From assembly GCA_031401815.1 (NCBI GenBank), contig JANNRW010000335.1:1-11368 (forward strand): a stretch of 11,368 nucleotides of DNA. The letters run 5' to 3'. The translations under genes were made by a program, and so were the position numbers. This DNA is from JANNRW01 sp031401815. Lineage in GTDB: Bacteria; Desulfobacterota; Desulfuromonadia; Geobacterales; DSM-12255. The notes beneath the pieces were generated by a model. It was not told the origin of the DNA, searched no databases, and was given only the letters and a program-made list of their open reading frames with translations. Below are positions 5,761-11,368 of this stretch, piece after piece. How positions within the stretch are numbered: position 1 is the stretch's first letter; the number at the start of each line of letters is the position of its first letter.

Positions 5761-7416
5761 ATGAAAACAGAGAGCTGGCAAACTGCCCTGGAGGCTGATT
5801 ACAAGCGGCGGGGGCGGCGAAAAAAGGTTTTTCACTCCGAGTCGAAAATAGAGCTGCAGGATGTCTACTGCGCCGAGGATCTACTGGCTGCTCCCGGTAA
5901 GGAGCAGGACAGATCACTGCCGGGCGAATATCCATATACGCGGGGCATTTACCCGGCCATGTACCGGGCTGAATTCTGGGCCATGGGGCAGTATGCCGGG
6001 TTCGGTAATCCGGAAGCGACCAATCTGCGCTACAAATACCTGATGTCCAAGGGGCAGACCGCCCTGGCAGTGGCGCTTGATCTGCCGACCCAGCTCGGGG
6101 TTGAATCGGATGAAGAGCTGGCTGATGGCGAGGTCGGCAAGGCCGGAGTGGCCATCAACTCCCTCAAGGATATGGAGGCGCTCTTTGACGGAATTCCGCT
6201 CAATACCACCCGTCAGATCTTCACCACAGCCAACGGTATCGGCCCGATCATGCTCGCCCTTTTTCTGGCTGTCGGCGAAAAACAGGGGGTCGATCCATCC
6301 CGGTTTACAGTTGTGCTGCAAAACGACATCCTCAAGGAGTACGTTGCCAGGGGTGCCTACATATTCCCGCCAACACCATCACTCAAGTTTACGGTCGATG
6401 CCATTGAGTACTGTACCCAGCATCACCCCCATTTCAAGCCGATCTGCATCTGCGGCTCCCATATGCGCCAGGGGGGGGCGACCGCTGCCCAGGAGATTGC
6501 CTTTACCCTGGCCAATGCCCAGGCCTACATTGATGAGGCGCTGAGTCGCGGCCTTGATATCGATGCCTTTGCGCCTCTGCTGGAGTGCCAGCTCTCGGTG
6601 CCGATGAATCTTTTTGAAGAGATCTGCAAATACCGGGCGTTCCGGCGGATGTGGGCAAAGATGATGAAAGAGCGCTACCATGCGAAAAACGAAGCCAGCA
6701 TGAAGTGCGTCATCCGCGTCTACACCACCGGCTACACCATGACCGCCCAGCAGCCGATGAATAACATCGTCAGAGTAACAATGGAGTGTCTTGCCGCAAT
6801 TCTCGGCGGCGTGCAGAGCCTGTCAGCCAATGCCATGGATGAAGTCATCTCCATCCCTACGGAAAAGGCGGCCAAGGTGGCGCTCATGACTCAGCATATC
6901 CTGGCAAACGAGACCGGCATTGCCGACGTGGCCGACCCACTGGGTGGCTCCTACTATGTGGAAGCGCTGACCAATGAACTGGAAGCAAAGGCGCTGGAAA
7001 TCATCGAAGAGATCAGCGCCAGGGGTGGAGCGCAACAGGCTATAGAGAACGGCATGTATCAGTCTCTCTGCCGCAAATCTGCCAGTGAGTACCAGCAGCA
7101 GATTGAAAGCGGGGAGCGTGTCATAGTCGGCTTGAACAGATTCCAGGACGATGACGAAGTTGTCGATGCGGAGAGCTTCCGTTCGGAAGAAGGGGTTCAG
7201 GAGCGGATCATCGAGAAAATGCTACAGGTGAAGGCAGAGCGTGACAACGACGAGGTTGCCCGCTGTCTCGCCCGTCTGGAAGAGGATGTACGGAACGGCA
7301 AGAACTCTGTACCTGCCCTGATCGACTGCGTCAAGGCCTATGCCACCATCGGCGAGATGTGCCGGGTGCTGGGGGGGATCTGGGGCTATTACAAGGAGGG
7401 GGCGTCATGGATGTAA
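5761..7416 (+). CDS. Methylmalonyl-CoA-mutase-type coenzyme B12 mutase, large (substrate-binding) subunit
   Basis: This 551-residue TIM-barrel subunit lacks the B12 domain, which is supplied by the next gene; length and two-gene layout match HcmA/IcmA-type mutases. Family hallmarks are PGEYPYTRGIYPAMY (54-68), QYAGFGNPEATNLRYKYL, VARGAYIFPP (195-204) and ADPLGGSYYVE (391-401). By alignment to P. shermanii methylmalonyl-CoA mutase from memory, Y64 (=Y75), Y78 (=Y89), Q187 (=Q197), R197 (=R207) and H234 (=H244) are kept. The Y89/R207 pair grips the substrate carboxylate. R82, R283, S285, R326 and Q330, which line the CoA-tail site, are replaced by E71, L273, E275, V317 and Y321. It is therefore probably not ordinary methylmalonyl-CoA mutase. 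The Tyr at 89 also differs from the Ile of 2-hydroxyisobutyryl-CoA mutase. ATG 5761 has GAGGA upstream. The 3' end overlaps the next gene by 10 nt. It likely rearranges a carboxylated acyl substrate. Confidence 0.9.
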   Translation: MKTESWQTALEADYKRRGRRKKVFHSESKIELQDVYCAEDLLAAPGKEQDRSLPGEYPYTRGIYPAMYRAEFWAMGQYAGFGNPEATNLRYKYLMSKGQTALAVALDLPTQLGVESDEELADGEVGKAGVAINSLKDMEALFDGIPLNTTRQIFTTANGIGPIMLALFLAVGEKQGVDPSRFTVVLQNDILKEYVARGAYIFPPTPSLKFTVDAIEYCTQHHPHFKPICICGSHMRQGGATAAQEIAFTLANAQAYIDEALSRGLDIDAFAPLLECQLSVPMNLFEEICKYRAFRRMWAKMMKERYHAKNEASMKCVIRVYTTGYTMTAQQPMNNIVRVTMECLAAILGGVQSLSANAMDEVISIPTEKAAKVALMTQHILANETGIADVADPLGGSYYVEALTNELEAKALEIIEEISARGGAQQAIENGMYQSLCRKSASEYQQQIESGERVIVGLNRFQDDDEVVDAESFRSEEGVQERIIEKMLQVKAERDNDEVARCLARLEEDVRNGKNSVPALIDCVKAYATIGEMCRVLGGIWGYYKEGASWM

Positions 7417-8225
7417 AACAGACAGCGCGCAAACCGCGTGTTCTGGTCGGTAAAATAGGCCTCGACGGCCACAACCGGGGCGCCTATGTCGTGGCCCACG
7501 GCCTCAGTCTGCAAGGGGTAGAGGTAATCTACACCGGCCTGCGCCAGACCGCCTCCATTGTTGCCAGGGCAGCTGTGCAGGAAGACGTTGATGTCATCGG
7601 TATCTCCTCCATGGTCGGTGCGCATCTGGCAATAGTCAGAAAGCTTAGGTCTGAACTGGAAAAACTGGATGCCCTCGATATTCCGCTCACCATTGGCGGC
7701 ATCATCCCGCAGGAGGACTACGCAGAGCTTTACGCTCTGGGCGTAAAGAGGATTTTCCCGACCGGCACAGAAGTCAGGGAGATCGCCAAATATATCTTTT
7801 CCCTGGTAGAGGAGCCTCTCTGGCAGAGCCAGGTTCCAGGCAGCCTCACTGGTAGCGTTCGTCAGGGGCTGAGTCTCCTCGGCAGCAGATGCAGCGGCTG
7901 CGGCAAGACCTTCTTCCCCAGCAGGCGCAACTGCCCGAGCTGCATGGATGATCGGCACGTAACTACAGTTCCGCTCCTGCCGACCGGCACTTTGCAAAGC
8001 CACATTGTTACTCAGGCAGCCCCGCCCGGCTATGCAGTTCCCCATGCACAAGGGTATGTGGAGCTTGACGATGGAGGTATCAGACTCTTTACCCTGCTGA
8101 CCGATTATGACGAGGCCACCCTGCACGCGGGCTGTAAAATGACGCTCAAATGCGTGGAAACCGGCAGAAACGAAAGGGATGAGGCAATTTACAGTTATCG
8201 GTTTAGGCCAGTGAAAACAGGCTGA
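7407..8225 (+). CDS. Mutase B12-binding subunit fused to a DUF35 Zn-ribbon/OB-fold domain
   Basis: The 272-residue protein has two parts. Residues about 10-135 are a cobalamin-binding Rossmann domain: LDGHNRGA (19-26, with H22 as lower axial ligand), ISSMVGAHL (66-74) and IGGIIPQEDY (96-105). Residues about 148-268 form a DUF35 module: the Zn ribbon uses C162/C165 and C176/C179, followed by an OB-fold. DUF35 proteins, such as BbsA of the toluene pathway, normally partner SCP2-type thiolases, and one is encoded next. ATG 7407 is chosen because AAGGAGG (7393-7399) lies 7 nt upstream and the start overlaps the mutase stop by 10 nt, implying translational coupling. A longer in-frame start at 7359 lies well inside the mutase gene and is unlikely. 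Position 120 is Gly, where HcmB has an Asp that holds the 2-hydroxyl group. The TGA stop lies in the repeat that follows. Confidence 0.9.
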   Translation: MDVKQTARKPRVLVGKIGLDGHNRGAYVVAHGLSLQGVEVIYTGLRQTASIVARAAVQEDVDVIGISSMVGAHLAIVRKLRSELEKLDALDIPLTIGGIIPQEDYAELYALGVKRIFPTGTEVREIAKYIFSLVEEPLWQSQVPGSLTGSVRQGLSLLGSRCSGCGKTFFPSRRNCPSCMDDRHVTTVPLLPTGTLQSHIVTQAAPPGYAVPHAQGYVELDDGGIRLFTLLTDYDEATLHAGCKMTLKCVETGRNERDEAIYSYRFRPVKTG

Positions 8226-8380
8226 AGGCTGAAGGTTGAAGGCTGAAGGTGAAAAACAGGTCGAAGACTGAAGGCTGAAGGCTGAAGGGAAAGGCTGTCA
8301 TTTATGGGTTTGGGGTTTTGAATTACTTCAGCCTTCTACCTTCAGCCTTCAGCCTAAATTACTTCAGCCTTCAGCCTAAC
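8218..8380. repeat. Inverted-repeat element, GGCTGAAGG type
   Basis: The left side is a run of GGCTGAAGG/GGTTGAAGG units (about 8219-8288). The right side is the complement, TTCAGCCTTCTACCTTCAGCC and further TTCAGCC units (8327-8378). The transcript can fold into a long imperfect hairpin between the B12/OB-fusion gene and the thiolase gene. The left edge overlaps the last codons of the fusion gene, whose TGA stop at 8223-8225 is part of a GGCTGA unit. The right edge stops just before the thiolase ribosome binding site. Related to the element at 3033-3151. Confidence 0.85.
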
Positions 8381-8395
8381 AAAAAGGAGTTCCTT

Positions 8396-9559
8396 GTGCG
8401 AGAGACCTATATTCTGGGCGTTGCCATGACCCGGTTCGGCAAATATCTGGACAAAAGCCTGCAGGCGCTGGCGTATGAGCCGATCTGGGAGGCGATTCGT
8501 GATTCGAAGATTGACCCCCATGATATCGATTCGGTTTTTGTCGGCAATGCCTATGGCGGCATCCTCCAGGGACAGGAGTCGGTGCGCGGGCAGGTGATCA
8601 TGCGTGAAGCCGGTATTACCGGTATCCCGATCATCAACGTGGAGAATGCCTGCGCATCCGGGGCGACCGCATTCTACCTGGCTCATCAGGCAGTTGCTTC
8701 CGGCCAGGCAGAACTCTCCCTGGCAGTCGGGGTGGAGAAGCTGTTCTGTGGTGATACTCCGACCAGCCTCAAAGCTCTCTCTACCTCCACCGATGTTGCC
8801 ATCGAGGGGCAGATGGGGATGCTCTTTGCCGGTATCTATGCAATGAGAATTCGCGGCCATATGGAAAAATACGGCATCACCAACCGGCAGCTGGCGCAGA
8901 TTGCTGCCAAAAATCATTTTCACGGATCGCTCAATCCCCATTCGCAGTTCCGCAAGCCCTATTCCGTTGACGAAATCCTGGCCTCACGGATGATTGCCGA
9001 CCCGATTACCCTGCTCATGACCTGTGGCCTCGGTGATGGTGCGGCTGCCCTGCTGATTGGAACCCGGGAGATGGCGCAGAAGATGGGGAAACGAGCTGTA
9101 AAGGTTGGTGCCAGCGTGCTCGGGAGCTTTGACATCAGTGGCCAAGAGCAGCAGTCCATTGCTGCCAGGGTTGCGGGAAAAGCTTATACCCAGGCCGGAA
9201 TCAGGGCAAAGGATGTCCAGATTGCCGAAGTGCATGATGCGGTAGCCCCGATTGAGCTCTATCTGTACGAGGAACTTGGCTTCTGCGGGCCGGGTGAGAG
9301 TGGCCGGATGGCAGATGAGGGGGCGACCCGCTTTGATGGCAGGCTGCCGGTCAATACCTCCGGAGGGCTCACTGCCAAAGGTCATCCGGCCGGTGCTACA
9401 GGCCTTGCCCAGGTGGCAGAGATAGTCTGGCAGATGCGGGGAGAAGCAGGTGAGCGTCAGGTAAAACCGGTGCCGAATGTCGGCATGACCGAGAACGGCG
9501 GCGGCAACATGGCGGGTGAAACCGCTGTGGTGGCGGTTAATATTTTATCGGGTGAGTGA
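8396..9559 (+). CDS. SCP2/BbsB-type thiolase (acyl-CoA acyltransferase)
   Basis: This 387-residue thiolase-fold protein should exchange acyl groups between CoA thioesters, probably cleaving a 3-oxoacyl-CoA. Nucleophile C86 is in NVENACASGATAF, H280/D281 in EVHDAVAP and H330 in NTSGGLTAKGHPAGATG. The C-terminal loop reads GMTENGGGNMAG and lacks the catalytic Cys found in the CxG motif of classical thiolases, as is common in the SCP2-like branch. Thiolases of this branch usually need a DUF35 Zn-ribbon partner, here fused to the mutase subunit encoded just upstream. The start is GTG 8396 with AAAGGAG 6 nt upstream. A longer reading frame from 8318 would merely translate the repeat and is rejected. 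It is probably co-transcribed with the mutase genes through the 170-bp gap. No promoter was found in that gap. Confidence 0.9.
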   Translation: MRETYILGVAMTRFGKYLDKSLQALAYEPIWEAIRDSKIDPHDIDSVFVGNAYGGILQGQESVRGQVIMREAGITGIPIINVENACASGATAFYLAHQAVASGQAELSLAVGVEKLFCGDTPTSLKALSTSTDVAIEGQMGMLFAGIYAMRIRGHMEKYGITNRQLAQIAAKNHFHGSLNPHSQFRKPYSVDEILASRMIADPITLLMTCGLGDGAAALLIGTREMAQKMGKRAVKVGASVLGSFDISGQEQQSIAARVAGKAYTQAGIRAKDVQIAEVHDAVAPIELYLYEELGFCGPGESGRMADEGATRFDGRLPVNTSGGLTAKGHPAGATGLAQVAEIVWQMRGEAGERQVKPVPNVGMTENGGGNMAGETAVVAVNILSGE

Positions 9560-9599
9560 AATTCAAAGCAGAGATCAAACAGAAAAAACAAAGGCAATG

Positions 9600-9893
9600 G
9601 AACGCGGATGACGCGGATTTAGCGGATTTTCACGGATAGACCTTAATAAACTGGATAACTGCTCGGGTCAGAAAACAGATTCAAAAGCATCTCACACGGA
9701 GGCACAGAGGCACGGAGAATACCAGGATTAACTGCTTAAGGTCTCTGGGGTTAACCATAAATGCTGTTTTTGACTTTCTCTGTGCCTCAGTGCTTCCGTG
9801 AGAAACCGGTTCAGATTACGACTTATGATTTGAGTAGTTACAAAACTGGTTATAAATCAGCGCAAAACCGCTCAATCCGCGTCATCCGCGTTC
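9600..9893. repeat. Outer inverted-repeat element, GAACGCGGATGACGCGG type, carrying a nested element
   Basis: The left arm starts GAACGCGGATGACGCGG at 9600 and continues ATTTAGCGGATTTT to 9630. The right arm, 9864-9893, is its complement: the outer 20 bp match perfectly and an AGCGG block matches after one mismatch. The pair brackets the TAACT-ended element at 9656-9840, so it appears to be an older palindrome split by a later insertion, or a composite element. No gene is supported inside; a 61-codon frame at 9761-9946 is a by-product of the repeats. Confidence 0.8.
9656..9840. repeat. MITE-like palindromic element nested in the outer repeat
   Basis: It begins TAACTGCTCGGGTCA (9656) and ends TGAGTAGTTA (9840). 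Subterminal arms TCTCACACGGAGGCACAG (from about 9690) oppose CTGTGCCTCAGTGCTTCCGTG (ending near 9800). Its layout and sequence match the element at 5506-5681. An AAACTGG 7-mer flanks it on both sides (9648-9654 and 9843-9849), which may be a target-site duplication. It is non-coding and no transposase is seen in the window. Confidence 0.78.
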
Positions 9894-9956
9894 TAATGCA
9901 GTTGATGTTCAGTTTTCAAATACAGTTGAGAAAAATACAAAGTTGAAGGAGCTTAC

Positions 9957-11201
9957 ATGTCAAAAGAGATTAAAAAACCGCTGGAAGGGGTTGTTGTACT
10001 GGATCTTACTGCCTGGCTTTCGGGGCCGTATGCCACGGAGATGCTGGCCTATCTCGGTGCTGATGTCATAAAGATCGAGAAATCGGTCGGCGGTGATGCT
10101 GTCCGCTCAAACGGCCCCTATTTCGGGCCCAAAGGGATTGTTTTTGAAAAGACCGACCCAAAGGAGATTTCCCTCTGCATTCTCAAGAGGTCTCGCGGGA
10201 AAAAGAGTGTCTCCCTCAATCTCCAGACCCCTAAAGGGAAAGAGATCCTGACCAGGCTGATAAAGTCGGCTGATGTGGTTTGTGAAAACTTCCTCCCCGG
10301 CACCATGGAGAAGCTCGGTTTTGGCTTTGAAACACTCAAAGCAATCAAACCTGACATAATTCTTGCCTCTACCTCGGGCTTTGGCCAGGATGGGCCGTAC
10401 GCCAAATTTGCCGCCTTTGATCCGGTCGTAGAGGGGATGAGCGGCGTTATGGAGGTGACCGGTTACCCGGACAGCCCGCCGGTACGGATGGGGGTTGCCG
10501 GTGGCGACCTCGTGGCTGCGCTTTACATGGTCATCGGCGTTCAGTCGGCGCTCCGCTATCGCGATATTACCGGCAAGGGACAGTCAGTGGATATCTCCAT
10601 GCTCGACTCCCTGGTCTCCTTCCTGATGGAAGAGAGCCTTGATGTCTACGTTGACAACAACATCCCGATCCGTACCGGTAATCGCCGCCTGCGGCTGACG
10701 CCGTTCAATTCGTATAAATGCAAGGATGGCTACGCAGTCATCTGTAGTGCTGCTGACAGTCACTGGGCCGGGCTCTGTCGTGCCATGGAGCGAGAGGATC
10801 TGATTGATGATCCACGTTGCAAAAAACTGGACAATCGCCAGGCAAATGCCGATTTTGTTGATGAGACAGTGGAAGCGTGGACACAGACCCTGCCGAAGCT
10901 GGAGGTTGTTGACCGGGTCAGATCCGCAGGCTGCGCCTCAGGCAATGTTGCAACAATTCCGGAAGTGCTTGCTGACCCGCAGTTGAAGCACCGTGGCATG
11001 ATTACCGATCTGTTCCACCCCGAACTTGGCAAGGTTATAGGTGCCAAGGGGCATGATTTCCCGCTCCGTTTCAGTGACTCGAAAGGGGGTTTCGAGCGGC
11101 CTGCATCCTATCTGGGTGCCCATAACGAGGAGATCCTCGGGGAGATGCTCGGGTATACCAAAGAGGAGCTGGAGCAGTTCCGCAAGGACGGGGTTATTTA
11201 A
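9957..11201 (+). CDS. Class III CoA-transferase (CaiB/BaiF family)
   Basis: This 414-residue enzyme should move CoA from a donor such as succinyl-CoA to a carboxylic acid through an aspartyl-CoA thioester. Family blocks are LEGVVVLDLTAWLSGPYAT (9-27), LGADVIKIEK (33-42), GKKSVSLNLQTPKGKE, CENFLPGTMEKLGFG (109-123), the STSGFGQDGPYA stretch (138-149) and GKGQSVDISMLDS. The predicted catalytic Asp is D155 in AAFDPVVEGMSG. The start ATG has GAAGGAG (9945-9951) 5 nt upstream. It is separated from the thiolase by a 397-bp stretch of nested repeats, so it may have its own promoter, though none stands out. In context it is the natural activating enzyme for the acid that the mutase and thiolase handle. 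Family members use many acids (formate, carnitine, benzylsuccinate, itaconate, indoleacetate-derived acids), so the substrate cannot be named. Confidence 0.93.
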   Translation: MSKEIKKPLEGVVVLDLTAWLSGPYATEMLAYLGADVIKIEKSVGGDAVRSNGPYFGPKGIVFEKTDPKEISLCILKRSRGKKSVSLNLQTPKGKEILTRLIKSADVVCENFLPGTMEKLGFGFETLKAIKPDIILASTSGFGQDGPYAKFAAFDPVVEGMSGVMEVTGYPDSPPVRMGVAGGDLVAALYMVIGVQSALRYRDITGKGQSVDISMLDSLVSFLMEESLDVYVDNNIPIRTGNRRLRLTPFNSYKCKDGYAVICSAADSHWAGLCRAMEREDLIDDPRCKKLDNRQANADFVDETVEAWTQTLPKLEVVDRVRSAGCASGNVATIPEVLADPQLKHRGMITDLFHPELGKVIGAKGHDFPLRFSDSKGGFERPASYLGAHNEEILGEMLGYTKEELEQFRKDGVI

Positions 11202-11205
11202 TAAG

Positions 11206-11368
11206 TTCCCCCGCCCCTTGCGGGAGGGGGTTAGGGGGTGGGGTAAGCTGGCATGAAACCGCGTCATTCCCTACAAAAATATGGCGTTGAATTCATAATA
11301 TTGAGGGAGTGCTAAAGGTTATCGGGCTTCTGTGCTTGCAGGGACTTCCCCCACCCCCCGACCCCCTC
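11206..11368. repeat. Inverted-repeat element, CCCTCCC/GGGAGGG type, cut by the window end
   Basis: The left arm (about 11206-11246) contains the hairpin CCCCCGCCCCTTGCGGGAGGGGG followed by TTAGGGGGTGGGG. The complementary right arm begins at about 11345 with ACTTCCCCCACCCC and runs off the end at 11368. It starts 4 nt after the CoA-transferase stop and may terminate its transcript, but no strong T-run directly follows the left hairpin. The material between the arms (11247-11344) shows no gene. Confidence 0.75.

Noticed and set aside
5761..7416. Ordinary methylmalonyl-CoA mutase of propionate metabolism
   Set aside because: Several CoA-contact residues are replaced, the gene is in a specialised regulon, and no epimerase, carboxylase or MeaB gene is adjacent.
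5761..8225. 2-hydroxyisobutyryl-CoA mutase (HcmA/HcmB)
   Set aside because: The large subunit has Tyr, not Ile, at the position that distinguishes HcmA. It also keeps the Arg that binds a carboxylate. The small subunit has Gly where HcmB has the hydroxyl-binding Asp. Only the split-subunit layout matches.
8218..8380. CRISPR array or coding minisatellite from the GGCTGAAGG units
   Set aside because: Units are 7-9 bp, without unique spacers, and are arranged as opposing arms of one inverted repeat.
9761..9946. Small 61-codon plus-strand gene
   Set aside because: It is made almost wholly of the nested inverted repeats, has no convincing ribosome binding site, and resembles no protein family.
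9953..9962. Third operator TTACATGTCA before the CoA-transferase
   Set aside because: It is a single 9/10 match lying across the start codon, with no second copy and no promoter in register. Half of it is simply the ATG context.

Overview
The window looks like a chromosomal segment of an anaerobic deltaproteobacterium, most likely in the Geobacteraceae/Desulfuromonadales. This rests on moderate GC content, strong AAGGAG-type ribosome binding sites, and several families of dispersed intergenic inverted repeats (GGCTGAAGG, CACGGAGGCACAGAGG and CCCTCCC...GGGAGGG types) that I associate from memory with that group. The assignment is inference: no species marker was compared.

Layout. Positions 1-345 hold the 3' majority of the RNase P RNA gene (rnpB), cut by the window edge. 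A solitary minus-strand AAA/Orc1-like ATPase follows (589-1788), with a striking array of 16-17 bp inverted and direct repeats just upstream of its start (1801-1862). From 2037 to 11201 all genes are on the plus strand and form a catabolic-looking cluster: an amidohydrolase-2 family protein (2037-3035), an FCD-type GntR regulator (3174-3815), an MmgE/PrpD family protein (4058-5446), a methylmalonyl-CoA-mutase-type large subunit (5761-7416), a B12-binding domain fused to a DUF35 Zn-ribbon/OB-fold domain (7407-8225), an SCP2/BbsB-type thiolase (8396-9559) and a class III CoA-transferase (9957-11201).

How the genes may work together. The CoA-transferase would activate a carboxylic acid. The coenzyme-B12 mutase would rearrange its carbon skeleton. 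The thiolase, whose usual DUF35 partner is here welded to the B12 subunit, would cleave or form a C-C bond. The PrpD-like and amidohydrolase proteins would act on the free acid (hydration/dehydration, decarboxylation or hydrolysis). The substrate is unknown. The mutase keeps the carboxylate-binding Tyr/Arg pair of methylmalonyl-CoA mutase but has lost several residues that bind the CoA tail, so it is probably neither ordinary methylmalonyl-CoA mutase nor 2-hydroxyisobutyryl-CoA mutase. Two promoters, before the amidohydrolase and before the mutase, carry the same tandem TTACATGTAA operator in the same position relative to -35 and -10. This points to one regulator, plausibly the local GntR protein, controlling both units.

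Every plus-strand intergenic gap of the cluster except the overlapping mutase pair contains an inverted-repeat element. Several share a TAACTGCTCAG terminus, one is nested inside another, and two genes end with stop codons that lie inside repeats. No transposase, tRNA or CRISPR array was seen.
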